Source of the DNA: an uncultured Paracoccaceae bacterium
GTDB lineage: Bacteria; Pseudomonadota; Alphaproteobacteria; Rhodobacterales; Rhodobacteraceae
Reading direction: 5' to 3'
Assembly: GCA_947494675.1 (NCBI GenBank)
Contig: CANLVP010000003.1
Span: 124,001 to 188,000 of the forward strand
Length of the DNA stretch: 64,000 nt
Made by a program: the position numbers and the translations under genes. Shown here one piece after another: positions 8,565 to 17,677 of the stretch. Below the pieces are notes generated by a model. That model was given only the letters and a program-made list of their open reading frames with translations. It ran no database searches and was not told where the DNA came from. Position 1 is the first letter of the stretch. Each line of letters begins with the position of its first letter.

Positions 8565-9648
8565 CCCGCTCCCGCAGGTCGGGGTGGATTGTGCCACTGC
8601 GCGGCGCATCGCGCAGCGTAGTGATCCAGTGGTCGGGCGGTGTCTTGACGCGGCGCTGCGAGTCCCAGCGCAAATCGCGAAGGACTGCTTGGGCGGGTCC
8701 GGGCAGCACGTCAGGAATGTCATGCCCGTTCAACGTCGCCCAAACGCCGGTCCAGCAGCGGCCAACAGACCACGGATTGTAGCCGCCCCCGCCCAAGACC
8801 ATCAGGCGCGGGGCCATGTTCATCAAAGCCGCGACGGTCGCAAAATGGGCATTGTTGGACAGAGCCAGCCGCGATTGCGGGTCTTCCTCAACCCCGTCGG
8901 CCCCGCATTGCAGCACAATGGCATCGGGAGCAAAGGCCTGCACGGCGGGCAAGATCACCGCATCGCGGGCCAACGCCATATCGTCATCATGCGCGCCTTT
9001 GGGCAGCGGCAGGTTGAACACCTGCCCCACGCCCACATCATTCAATGCGCCGGTGCGCGGCCAACGGTTTTCTTCATGGGGTGAGACCAGCAAGGTGTCG
9101 GGGTCATGCGCAAAGGCATGTTCGACACCATCAGGGTGGTGCGCATCGATATCGACATAGGCCACCCGCTGCGCGCCGTTGCGGCGCAGGGATTGGATCG
9201 CCAGCACCGGATCATTCAGATAGCAAAATCCGCCTGCCCTGTCGGGAAACCCGTGGTGCGTGCCGCCCGCGGGCGTATAGATCACACCGCCATCTTTCAG
9301 CAGCTCCCCCGCCAGCATCGCAGCCCCGGCAGAGGTGGCGGGGCGGCGATACATCTCGGGGAAGACCGGGTTGTCATGGGTGCCCAGCCCGTGCCGCGCA
9401 CGCACCGCATCGCTGACGGTTTGGGACGCTTCGGCCTGTTGCAGCGCCTTTACATAGGCAGGCGTATGATAGCTGTGCAGTGCGGCAGGCTTAGCACGCG
9501 GGCTGTTGAGATATTGCCCATCCGGCAACCAGCCCATCGCCCGGGACAGGTCCATCACCGTGCTGACACGTGGCACCCGCAAAGGGTGGCGCGGGCCATA
9601 GCTGGAATGGCGATAGATCTCAGACCCGATGAAACGGGGGATGGTCAT
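8530..9648 (-). CDS. AcuC/HDAC-family (histone deacetylase-like) amidohydrolase
   Basis: 372-residue Zn-dependent deacetylase of the arginase/deacetylase superfamily; bacterial members deacetylate acetyl-CoA synthetase or act on acetylpolyamines. The catalytic histidine pair is in GGTHHG (131-132). The metal site is DIDAHHPDG (D168, H170), with the third ligand region GADGVEED. Two positions depart from the usual DxDxHHGDG: P172 replaces Gly and T130 sits before HH. ATG 9648 is chosen because the upstream extension has no family similarity. It is divergent from the Nudix gene and convergent with waaA. Confidence 0.9.
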   Translation of the reverse strand: MTIPRFIGSEIYRHSSYGPRHPLRVPRVSTVMDLSRAMGWLPDGQYLNSPRAKPAALHSYHTPAYVKALQQAEASQTVSDAVRARHGLGTHDNPVFPEMYRRPATSAGAAMLAGELLKDGGVIYTPAGGTHHGFPDRAGGFCYLNDPVLAIQSLRRNGAQRVAYVDIDAHHPDGVEHAFAHDPDTLLVSPHEENRWPRTGALNDVGVGQVFNLPLPKGAHDDDMALARDAVILPAVQAFAPDAIVLQCGADGVEEDPQSRLALSNNAHFATVAALMNMAPRLMVLGGGGYNPWSVGRCWTGVWATLNGHDIPDVLPGPAQAVLRDLRWDSQRRVKTPPDHWITTLRDAPRSGTIHPDLRERVSVLAGRVASL

Positions 9649-9692
9649 AGGCAGCGCCTTAGCGATATGAAAGCAGTTGAAATAAGGAATGA

Positions 9693-10193
9693 GTGCATTT
9701 GAAACCGCCCGCAACACTGAAATCGGCAAAGACCAAAAAGGGGCAATTGCCGCTGAAATTGCAGGCGGGCGGCAAGACGGACGTGCGCACGCAGTTTGCG
9801 GCACTTTGCTACCGCTATAAGGGCGGTGAATTGCAAATCTGTCTTGTAACCTCGCGCCGGTCCAAGCGCTGGATTCTGCCCAAGGGATGGCCGATGCACA
9901 AGGAAACCCCCGCCAATGCCGCCGCAACAGAGGCTTGGGAAGAGGCCGGGCTGACCGGTCGCCCGATTGATCGCTGTCTGGGGGTCTATGCCTATGTCAA
10001 AACCACGTCCAAATTGCTCGCCCCGGTGATCGTCATGGTCTACCCGCTTGAGGTGGCGGAAGAGCATGACAAATGGCCCGAACGCAAACAACGCAAGCGC
10101 AAATGGCTATCCCCGAAAAAAGCTGCGAAACGTCTGGCGGAGCCTGAGTTGCGGCGGATCGTGTCGCGCTTTGACCCTCGCACCTTGCCGTGA
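9693..10193 (+). CDS. Nudix hydrolase
   Basis: 166-residue Nudix-fold pyrophosphohydrolase, similar to the diphosphoinositol-polyphosphate/diadenosine-type subgroup seen in Rhodobacterales. The Nudix box runs from G65 to L87 (G-x5-E71-x7-T79-E80-A-W-E83-E84-A-G86-L). The canonical Arg of REUxEE is Thr79, while the metal-binding glutamates are kept. The GTG start at 9693 is supported by AAGGA at 9684-9688. The C-terminus is rich in Lys/Arg. Substrate cannot be told from sequence. Confidence 0.88.
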   Translation: MHLKPPATLKSAKTKKGQLPLKLQAGGKTDVRTQFAALCYRYKGGELQICLVTSRRSKRWILPKGWPMHKETPANAAATEAWEEAGLTGRPIDRCLGVYAYVKTTSKLLAPVIVMVYPLEVAEEHDKWPERKQRKRKWLSPKKAAKRLAEPELRRIVSRFDPRTLP

Positions 10194-10251
10194 ACGGCCT
10201 TGCAGGTGCAGCGCGTGACGCTCACTATAGGGCAGAACAGCGGACAAGCAG

Positions 10252-10647
10252 ATGATCAAATACACCCTGCAATGTGACAAGGCGCACCAGTTCGACAGCT
10301 GGTTCCAGAATGCTGCGGCCTTTGACAAGCTCGCTGGCGCAGGCATGGTGCAATGTGCCGCATGCGGGTCCACCGAGGTCAGCAAATCGCTGATGGCCCC
10401 GGCGCTGCCGACCAAGGGCAATGTCACCATCCCCAAGGCCCCGCTTGGAAAGATCAAAGAAGAGGTCGAGGCGAATTCAGACTATGTCGGCCTGTCGTTC
10501 GCAAAAGAGGCGCGGGATATGCACGAAGGGATCATCCCCGAACGCGCAATCTATGGCGAGGCCAACGCGAAAGAGGCCAAAAAGCTGATTGATGACGGCG
10601 TACCTGTCCTGCCCCTGCCCTTTATCCCCAGCAAGAAAGCGAACTGA
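10252..10647 (+). CDS. DUF1178 family protein
   Basis: 131-residue conserved alphaproteobacterial protein of unknown function. It opens with MIKYTLQCDKAHQFDSWF, typical of DUF1178, and has CxxC at CAACG after VQ, plus Cys8; together these could bind zinc (inference). Its TGA overlaps the ATG of the following SDR gene (TGATG), so the two are translationally coupled. Confidence 0.85.
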   Translation: MIKYTLQCDKAHQFDSWFQNAAAFDKLAGAGMVQCAACGSTEVSKSLMAPALPTKGNVTIPKAPLGKIKEEVEANSDYVGLSFAKEARDMHEGIIPERAIYGEANAKEAKKLIDDGVPVLPLPFIPSKKAN

Positions 10648-11291
10648 TGAGCGTTGTTATTACAGGGGCAAATCGGGGCATCGGGCGCGGGCTATACGAT
10701 CTATATGCCGCGCGCGGGCCGGTTCTGGGTACCCATCGCGCGCCTGCGACCGATGGCTTTGCACAATTGGATGTGACGGACCCCGACAGTCATGCAGCCC
10801 TTGCCAAAGGCTTTGGTGACGCGCCGGTTGATCTGCTGATCTGCAATGCCGGGGTGTTTCTGGACCGCGACCAAAGCGTCCGCGACACCTATTCCGCTGA
10901 CCAATGGGCCGGATCGTTTGCAGCGAACGTGGCAGGCGTCTTTTGGACGGTGCAATCGCTCTTGCCCAACCTGCACAAGGCGCGTGGCAAGGTCGCCATC
11001 ATCTCAAGTCAGATGGGATCGCATGCGCGCGCGTCGGGGCGCAGCTATGCCTACCGCGCGTCAAAGGCGGCGGCAGTCTCTGTAGGGCGCAATCTGGCGC
11101 TGGATTTGGCCGAAGACGGTGTGGCCGTCGGCATATACCACCCCGGCTGGGTGCAAACGGATATGGGCACCGATGCCGCGGCGATCACCGTTGCGCAATC
11201 GGTGCAGGGATTGGCGCAACGCTTTGATGCGCTCAGCCTCGCGACTTCGGGCAGTTTTGAGGCCTACGACGGCTCCCCCATGCCCGACTGA
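10647..11291 (+). CDS. Short-chain dehydrogenase/reductase
   Basis: 214-residue classical SDR. The nucleotide-binding motif TGANRGIG is at the N-terminus, the NAG motif is in LICNAGVF, the catalytic Ser lies in ISSQMGS and the YxxxK pair in YAYRASK. Rather short for a classical SDR; the CsgA-like or C-signal family is a reasonable comparison. Coupled to the DUF1178 gene by a 1-bp overlap. The substrate is unknown. Confidence 0.88.
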   Translation: MSVVITGANRGIGRGLYDLYAARGPVLGTHRAPATDGFAQLDVTDPDSHAALAKGFGDAPVDLLICNAGVFLDRDQSVRDTYSADQWAGSFAANVAGVFWTVQSLLPNLHKARGKVAIISSQMGSHARASGRSYAYRASKAAAVSVGRNLALDLAEDGVAVGIYHPGWVQTDMGTDAAAITVAQSVQGLAQRFDALSLATSGSFEAYDGSPMPD

Positions 11292-11388
11292 ACTGGACCA
11301 GCTGGTTTTTGCAGGCAAACCGCATTGCCCTTAGGAAGCGGTGCCGCTAAAGGGGCGTGAACGCAAAATACGCCACCAAGGGGCAGTT

Positions 11389-12627
11389 ATGCCGACACTT
11401 GTGATGAAATTCGGCGGCACTTCTGTCGCCAACCTTGACCGGATCGCCCGCGCCGCCAAGCGCGTCGCGCTTGAGGTGTCCAAGGGCTATGACGTGATCG
11501 TCATTGTCTCGGCCATGTCCGGCAAAACCAATGAGCTTGTGGGCTGGGTCAACGAAACCTCACCGCTTTATGATGCGCGCGAGTATGATGCGGTTGTGTC
11601 CTCGGGTGAAAACGTGACCGCAGGCCTGATGGCGCTGCGGTTGCAGGAAATGGATATCCCCGCGCGGTCATGGCAGGGTTGGCAGGTGCCGGTGCAGACG
11701 ACAAGTGCCCATTCCAGCGCCCGGATCGAAGACATTCCGCCAGAAAACATCCGCGCCAAATTTGCCGAAGGCATGCGCGTGGCCGTGGTCGCGGGTTTCC
11801 AAGGCATCAGCCCAGAGGGGCGGATTACAACGCTTGGGCGCGGCGGATCCGACACCACAGCCGTGGCCTTTGCCGCCGCGTTTGAGGCGGAACGCTGTGA
11901 CATCTACACGGACGTCGATGGCGTCTACACGACCGATCCGCGCATCACCGACAAGGCCCGCAAACTCGACAAGATCGCGTTTGAGGAAATGTTGGAACTG
12001 GCGTCGCTGGGGGCCAAGGTCCTGCAGACCCGGTCCGTTGAATTGGCCATGCGCTTTAAGGTCCGCTTGCGCGTGTTGAGTAGTTTTGAAGAACCGTCAG
12101 ATGACGCAGGCACGCTTGTCTGCGCAGAGGAGGAAATCATGGAAAGCAATGTCGTGGCCGGTGTGGCCTATTCCCGTGATGAAGCGAAAATGACCCTGAT
12201 TTCTGTGGCCGACCGGCCCGGTATCGCGGCGGCAATCTTTAGCCCGCTGGCCGAGGCGGGCGTCAACGTCGATATGATCGTGCAAAACATCTCGGAAGAT
12301 GGGCGCACCGATATGACGTTCTCTTGCCCTATCGATCAGGTTGCCCGCGCGAAGGTCGCGCTAGAGGCCGCCAAGACCAGTGGTGAGATCAACTTTCACG
12401 ATCTGGTGGCCGATACTGACGTCGCCAAGGTCAGCATTGTCGGTATCGGGATGCGGTCCCATGCCGGTGTCGCCGCCAAGATGTTTGAGACCCTGCGCGA
12501 CGAAGGCGTGAACATCAAAGTCATCGCCACGTCCGAGATCAAGGTCAGCGTGTTGATCGACCGCAAATACATGGAATTGGCCGTGCAAGCCCTGCACGAT
12601 GCCTTTGATCTGGATAAAGCGGCTTAG
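11389..12627 (+). CDS. lysC: Aspartate kinase
   Basis: 412-residue aspartokinase, first step of Lys/Thr/Met biosynthesis. The kinase domain starts with the LVMKFGGTSV phosphate loop; GRGGSDTTAVA is also typical. Two ACT-type regulatory segments follow (for example ISVADRPGIAAAIFSPLAEAG and VSIVGIGMRSHAGVAAKMF), so feedback by lysine and/or threonine is expected. ATG 11389 is chosen over an upstream GTG at 11341 because MPTLVMKFGG is the family start and a purine-rich AAGGGG precedes it. Confidence 0.96.
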   Translation: MPTLVMKFGGTSVANLDRIARAAKRVALEVSKGYDVIVIVSAMSGKTNELVGWVNETSPLYDAREYDAVVSSGENVTAGLMALRLQEMDIPARSWQGWQVPVQTTSAHSSARIEDIPPENIRAKFAEGMRVAVVAGFQGISPEGRITTLGRGGSDTTAVAFAAAFEAERCDIYTDVDGVYTTDPRITDKARKLDKIAFEEMLELASLGAKVLQTRSVELAMRFKVRLRVLSSFEEPSDDAGTLVCAEEEIMESNVVAGVAYSRDEAKMTLISVADRPGIAAAIFSPLAEAGVNVDMIVQNISEDGRTDMTFSCPIDQVARAKVALEAAKTSGEINFHDLVADTDVAKVSIVGIGMRSHAGVAAKMFETLRDEGVNIKVIATSEIKVSVLIDRKYMELAVQALHDAFDLDKAA

Positions 12628-12628
12628 G

Positions 12629-13519
12629 CTACGCCATCGCGACGTTGTTGCGGCCGCTTTCCTTGACCTGATAAAGCGCGCGGTCTGCGCGCAACAGGAC
12701 GGTATCCAGCGTCTCAGATTGGGCGATGGCCCCGCCGACGCTGACCGTCACTGGCACTTCCGCGCCGTTCACCTGCATCGGTTTAGCAGCAAGCGCTTTG
12801 CAAATCGCAGCACCTTTTGCCTTGAGCGCGGCAGGTTCCGTGTCCGGGACATAAATCACGAATTCTTCGCCGCCCAAGCGCGCAAAGAAATCATCCGGCC
12901 CGATAAGGTCGTTCACGATCTGCGCAAATTGCACCAAGACGGCATCCCCGACGCCGTGTCCGAACTGATCATTGACCATCTTGAAATGATCAAGATCAAG
13001 GATCAGGACACCCGCCGCATTTTCGCTGTCTTCCAGCTTGCCGACCCGCTCAAACAGGGCACGACGGTTGAAACAGCCCGTCAGGCCATCGGTATTGGCA
13101 AGGGCCTCCATCGCGATGGATTGCTTCTTCAGGCGGCTGTTGGCTTCTGTGATCTCTGTCAAATCATGCATCACGCCGACCAGAAACGTGGCACCCGACG
13201 GCAGTGTCAGCCTGCTTTTTCGCGTCAGGGTTTCGCGCGCAGCACCTTCGGCCGTAAAGACCGTTTCATGGGCTTCATCAATCACGCCATCGGCCAAAAC
13301 GCGTCGATCGCCGCCGTTGCATTGTGAGGACTGCCGGTCCGGAAACACCTCAATATCCAGCTTGCCGATCAGTGCATCACGCGAGACGCTGAACAGATTT
13401 TCAAAGGCGTCATTCACCCAGACATATTGCAGATCACTGTTTTTGACCAAGACAGGATTGGGGATCACGTCGAGCACGGCGAGCGGCAAATCAACGGCAA
13501 AAACTGAGGTATGACGCAT
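12629..13519 (-). CDS. PAS-domain diguanylate cyclase (GGDEF)
   Basis: 296-residue cytosolic protein. A PAS-like sensor occupies residues ~12-125 (PNPVLVKNSDLQYVWVNDAF start) and a GGDEF domain residues ~140-296 with DGLTGCFNRRA, the metal-binding LDLDHFK and an intact active-site GGEEF (216-220). No RxxD inhibitory site is found upstream of GGEEF, so product feedback is probably absent. It has no transmembrane segment. ATG 13519 (MRHTSVFAV) is preferred to an upstream frame start at 13567. Convergent with lysC, with a 1-bp gap between stops. Confidence 0.9.
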   Translation of the reverse strand: MRHTSVFAVDLPLAVLDVIPNPVLVKNSDLQYVWVNDAFENLFSVSRDALIGKLDIEVFPDRQSSQCNGGDRRVLADGVIDEAHETVFTAEGAARETLTRKSRLTLPSGATFLVGVMHDLTEITEANSRLKKQSIAMEALANTDGLTGCFNRRALFERVGKLEDSENAAGVLILDLDHFKMVNDQFGHGVGDAVLVQFAQIVNDLIGPDDFFARLGGEEFVIYVPDTEPAALKAKGAAICKALAAKPMQVNGAEVPVTVSVGGAIAQSETLDTVLLRADRALYQVKESGRNNVAMA

Positions 13520-13687
13520 GACGACACTCCAAAAAACACAACGCGATGACCTGGGTTTCCATGACAAGATTGTCTTTACAAAAGGTTAACGGCGCCTGAA
13601 TTCCGGGCACTGAAAGGGGGTTGTTTTCACTCCCCTTCTGTCGCGAACTCGCCTATAGGTTTCTTAAGTGATGGCGTGGGGAGCAGA

Positions 13688-15967
13688 ATGCCCGAACGGA
13701 TCGAGACAGAAAGCCGCAAGCTTTTGGGGCGGTTACGCCGCGCGCTGGCCGAGGACGGCGCGGGGCAGGAACGGCTCGACAAGATCGTCGAACTGATTGC
13801 TTCGTCGATGCGCACAGAAGTGTGCTCAATCTATCTTTTCCGCGACGAAGAAACGCTGGAACTTTGCGCCACCGAAGGTCTCAAGGCGGAATCGGTGCAC
13901 CAAACCCGGATGCGGCTGGGCGAAGGCCTTGTGGGTCGCGTCGCCAGAACCCGGCGCGTTGTGAACACAGCCGACGCCCCCAACGCTAAAGGCTTTCGCT
14001 ATATGCCCGAGACGGGAGAGGAACGGTATTCGTCGTTCTGCGGCGTCCCGGTGCAGCGGTTGGGCGAAACCATGGGGGTCTTGGTCGTCCAGTCCAAAGA
14101 GGCCCGCGAATTCACCGCAGATGAGGTCTATGCCCTTGAGGTCGTGGCCATGGTGCTGGCGGAAATGACCGAATTGGGGGTTTTTGTCGGCGAAGGTGCG
14201 GCCTTGTCAGCCCGCCACCAGAACCCGGTTCTGTTTCGCGGATCAATCGCGCAGGAAGGGGCCAGCGCAGGCCAAGTCTACCTGCATGAACCCCGCGTCG
14301 TCGTCACCAATCCCATCGCCGAAGACCCCGAGGCGGAAATGGTCCGCCTGCGCGCCGCTGTCGATCAATTGCGGATGAGCGTTGATGAAATGCTGTCCGA
14401 TCAAACAGCCGTCGCCACCGACCAAAAACAGGTGTTTGAAGCCTACCGGATGTTCGCCAATTCCAAATCCTGGATGCGCCGGATGGAGGCTGACGTTGAA
14501 AACGGATTGTCGGCAGAGGCCTCTGTCGAAAAGGAACAATCGCTGGCCCGCACCCGGCTTGGGCAATCCTCTGACGCCTATATGCGTGAGCGGCTGCATG
14601 ATCTGGATGACCTGTCGAACCGGCTGCTGCGTATTCTGACGGGGCAAGGCGGCGACACAGGTGCGGAAGTGCCTGAACGCCCGATCCTCGTGGCGCGTAA
14701 CATCGGCCCTGGCGAATTGCTGGAATATGGCAAGACGCTCAAGGGCATTGTGCTGGAAGAAGGCTCTGTCGGGAGCCATGCAACAATCGTCGCCCGGGCC
14801 TGGGCGATCCCGCTGGTGATCAATGCCAAGGGCATCACGACCGAGGCGCTGAATGGCGATCAGATCCTTGTGGATGGCGAACAGGGCATTGTGCACCTGC
14901 GCCCGGATGAACAGGTGCAAGCCGCCTTTTCCGACAAGATCGCGATGCACACCCGCGCGCAGGAACGATATGCCAGCATCCGTGATTTGCCGGCAGAGAC
15001 CAAATGCGGGCGCGTGATAAGTCTACATATGAATGCAGGCCTTATGGCTGATCTGCCCTCTCTCGAAGGGTCCGGTGCCGAAGGCGTTGGGCTTTTCCGG
15101 ACGGAGCTGCAATTCCTGATCCGCAGCCAGATGCCCAAACGTGCGGAACTTTCCGCCCTTTATGCCCGGGTGATGGATGCTGCAGGTGGGCGGCGCGTGG
15201 CGTTTCGCACGCTGGACATCGGGTCGGACAAGGTCCTGCCCTACATGAAGCCCAATGACGAACCCAACCCGGCCATGGGCTGGCGTGCGATCCGCGTGGG
15301 CCTTGATAAGCCCGGCATCCTGCGGATGCAGCTTCAGGCGCTGGTGCGCGCAGCAAATGGCGGTCCGTTGACGGTGATGTTCCCCTTCATCACCCTGCGC
15401 AGCGAATTCCGCGAAGCCAAGGCAGAGCTGGACAAGGTCATCGCCCGCGAGGCGCGCTTGGGCAATCCCCTGCCTTCAAAGCTTGAACTCGGCGCGATGC
15501 TGGAAACCCCATCGCTCGGTTTCGCGGCACAGGGCTTTTTCGAAGAGGTCGATTTCCTGTCCGTAGGCGGCAACGATCTGAAGCAATTCTTCTACGCCGC
15601 CGACCGCGAGAATGAGCGTGTGCGAAGGCGGTATGACACATTGAACGTGAGCTTTCTGTCCTTCCTTGAACAGGTCGTCAGCCGTTGCCGCGAAGCGGGC
15701 ACACCGATCTCATTTTGCGGAGAGGATGCAGGCCGCCCGATTGAGGCGCTCTGTCTGGCCGCCATCGGCTTTGAGTCCTTGTCGATGCGCCCGGCATCTG
15801 TGGGGCCGGTCAAGCACCTGCTGCGGCAGGTCAATCTGGAAGAGCTTAAAGTCGTGATCGACGAGGCCCGCGACAACGGAGCGCAATCCGTACGGCGTGC
15901 GGTGTCTGACTTTCTGGTGGAAAATGCGCGCTTGAACGGCAGCATGTCCGGCGGGCGCATCACCTAG
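13688..15967 (+). CDS. ptsP: PTS-Ntr enzyme I (phosphoenolpyruvate-protein phosphotransferase PtsP)
   Basis: 759-residue nitrogen-type PTS enzyme I that takes phosphate from PEP and passes it to NPr. An N-terminal GAF domain (~20-165) senses small ligands, commonly glutamine in studied homologues. It is followed by the EI N-domain with phosphorylated His364 in EGSVGSHATIVAR and a C-terminal TIM-barrel with FRTELQFL and the active-site Cys in FCGEDAGRP. ATG 13688 follows GGGGAG at 13677-13682. It lies head-on past the diguanylate cyclase and about 1 kb from lysC, an order I associate with related genomes. Confidence 0.94.
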   Translation: MPERIETESRKLLGRLRRALAEDGAGQERLDKIVELIASSMRTEVCSIYLFRDEETLELCATEGLKAESVHQTRMRLGEGLVGRVARTRRVVNTADAPNAKGFRYMPETGEERYSSFCGVPVQRLGETMGVLVVQSKEAREFTADEVYALEVVAMVLAEMTELGVFVGEGAALSARHQNPVLFRGSIAQEGASAGQVYLHEPRVVVTNPIAEDPEAEMVRLRAAVDQLRMSVDEMLSDQTAVATDQKQVFEAYRMFANSKSWMRRMEADVENGLSAEASVEKEQSLARTRLGQSSDAYMRERLHDLDDLSNRLLRILTGQGGDTGAEVPERPILVARNIGPGELLEYGKTLKGIVLEEGSVGSHATIVARAWAIPLVINAKGITTEALNGDQILVDGEQGIVHLRPDEQVQAAFSDKIAMHTRAQERYASIRDLPAETKCGRVISLHMNAGLMADLPSLEGSGAEGVGLFRTELQFLIRSQMPKRAELSALYARVMDAAGGRRVAFRTLDIGSDKVLPYMKPNDEPNPAMGWRAIRVGLDKPGILRMQLQALVRAANGGPLTVMFPFITLRSEFREAKAELDKVIAREARLGNPLPSKLELGAMLETPSLGFAAQGFFEEVDFLSVGGNDLKQFFYAADRENERVRRRYDTLNVSFLSFLEQVVSRCREAGTPISFCGEDAGRPIEALCLAAIGFESLSMRPASVGPVKHLLRQVNLEELKVVIDEARDNGAQSVRRAVSDFLVENARLNGSMSGGRIT

Positions 15968-15979
15968 GCACTTTGTGCT

Positions 15980-16738
15980 CTAGCGCCGGGTCAACCGGGT
16001 GATGGGGCCATAGACGGTTGCCTCGTGCGTGTCTTGGAACATGTCGGTCGCCAAAGGGCCCTCAATCAGGAACAGCTTCACCTTGCTGACCGTGTCGGGC
16101 GTAAGGCTGCGCAGGATATCCTCTTCCAGGCTTTCGATATCGAGCTTGACCACGTCAATGTCGCCCGTGTCTGCAATAATACCCGCAAGCACACGCTCTG
16201 CCGCCTCAACGGCGATGCTTTGCTTGTCCGGAAAGTCCAAGCCTGCCCCGCCATAGCGGCCAGAGGGTTCAAACCCAAACTCCAGCACGCCATCTTCAGG
16301 GGCAACACCCACAGGGTTCAGAACCACGCGGTCTTCGAACGGGGCGACCTGCGCACGCAGCTTTTCCACATTCGCGGGGTTGGGTTCATAAAGCCAGACC
16401 TTTGCGGAGGCGTTTCGGCTCAGGAAATAGAGCGCCGAAATCCCGATGTTCGACCCAAAATCAACGATCGTTTGCGCGGTCCGCGGCACCTCGTAGTCGC
16501 CACGGCAGAAAATCTCGTTCACCGTCAGGCGGTCGTCGGGGTGGTGCAATTGCGCGGTAATCTTGCCGGTGGGAGTGCGGATATCGACCGCCTTGGGAAA
16601 CCCCGCCTGACTGCGTGTCACATATTCCTGCAAATGGGCAATCGGACGCGGCAGCAACCGAAAGGTGTTGATGACTGCACGCCAATGTCGCGCCTGAAAT
16701 GGTGCTGTGACAATCGCCCCGATGGACCGCTTGAACAT
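15980..16738 (-). CDS. FkbM family methyltransferase
   Basis: 252-residue SAM-dependent methyltransferase of the FkbM type, usually O-methylating sugars or polyketides. Motif I is VDFGSNIGIS (92-101), followed by an acidic position in WLYEPNP. VVKLDIESLEEDIL is the family-specific later motif. No glycan genes sit next to it. Convergent with ptsP (12-bp gap); its 5' side faces the EcsC gene. Substrate unknown. Confidence 0.87.
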   Translation of the reverse strand: MFKRSIGAIVTAPFQARHWRAVINTFRLLPRPIAHLQEYVTRSQAGFPKAVDIRTPTGKITAQLHHPDDRLTVNEIFCRGDYEVPRTAQTIVDFGSNIGISALYFLSRNASAKVWLYEPNPANVEKLRAQVAPFEDRVVLNPVGVAPEDGVLEFGFEPSGRYGGAGLDFPDKQSIAVEAAERVLAGIIADTGDIDVVKLDIESLEEDILRSLTPDTVSKVKLFLIEGPLATDMFQDTHEATVYGPITRLTRR

Positions 16739-16815
16739 CTGGAAAATCCTCTGCCCGCCAATTTTTCGCGACGCTAGAGGAGCGTTGGTAGGGTTGCAAG
16801 ACAGGCGCTTCCCGA

Positions 16816-17625
16816 TCAGTCGTCCGCTGTGGCCTTGGCCTCTGCCCGTTTGACGGGTGGCGATATCAAAGCCGCATGGAAGGCATCCAGCACCTGATCT
16901 TCGCCGTGCTCGCGCGCCATCTGCCGGAGCCCGAAGTGCACATGGGCCATCTCAACGTAGTATTGCGTGAAGGCGTAATTCGTCCCTGCCCCTGCCGCTG
17001 CGCCCAAAACCGGCACCGCTTGGCTGGCAAGCTTCTGGCTGAGAACGGTCGCAAAGCGTGGGGCGACTTTGCTGAGCAGCCCATGGACCGCGGCCCCGGT
17101 CAGCCCCAGCCGCGCCCCGATGAAAGAGGTATCGACGCCGTCGTCCTCTTCCCCTGGACCGCCTGCACCAAAGACCGCGAGGCATTCCAGCCGGGTCTCT
17201 TCGGTGTTGGGGTCTTCACCATATTGCGCAGCCACGCCCTGGACAGCGCGAAAGATCATCGTGGTGGCGACAGGCAGTTCTGCCAGCGCCGTAGGCAAGC
17301 CCCCAAGGCCACCCAATGCGCCGGAAATCGTCGCCATAACCTTGTGCCCGGCATCCGTCTGGACGGTAGTGGCAAAACGCCCACTGCGCGTGCCAGCGGC
17401 CAGGTCATAGCTTTTCTGCAAGGCACTCCGCGCGGCATTGTCGATCTGGTCACGCGCACCCGCTGGGAGCATTTTCAGCGTGTCTTCAACCTGACCACCC
17501 ACAAAGTTCACCGCCTTCATCAAGACCCCATTGGCCCGTTTTTGCCGCTGGGCAAGGGCCGTCACTTGGCCCTGCGCCTCTGCGGACAAGGGCGGATATG
17601 TGGTGTCTGGATTGATGACTTTCAT
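16816..17625 (-). CDS. EcsC family protein
   Basis: 269-residue protein of the EcsC family, whose role is poorly defined (named after a gene next to the B. subtilis Ecs transporter). It contains long Ala/Gly-rich, moderately hydrophobic helices, for example VMATISGALGGLGGLPTALA and a GAAAGAGTNYAFTQYYVEMA stretch that probably associate with the membrane. The start at 17625 is preceded by an AGGAG ribosome site. An in-frame ATG at 17676 would add 17 unsupported residues. Confidence 0.85.
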   Translation of the reverse strand: MKVINPDTTYPPLSAEAQGQVTALAQRQKRANGVLMKAVNFVGGQVEDTLKMLPAGARDQIDNAARSALQKSYDLAAGTRSGRFATTVQTDAGHKVMATISGALGGLGGLPTALAELPVATTMIFRAVQGVAAQYGEDPNTEETRLECLAVFGAGGPGEEDDGVDTSFIGARLGLTGAAVHGLLSKVAPRFATVLSQKLASQAVPVLGAAAGAGTNYAFTQYYVEMAHVHFGLRQMAREHGEDQVLDAFHAALISPPVKRAEAKATADD

Positions 17626-17677
17626 CAGCGGCTCCTGCGTGTCGTCCCCTTTGCAGATATGTGCAAACGGGCGCAAT

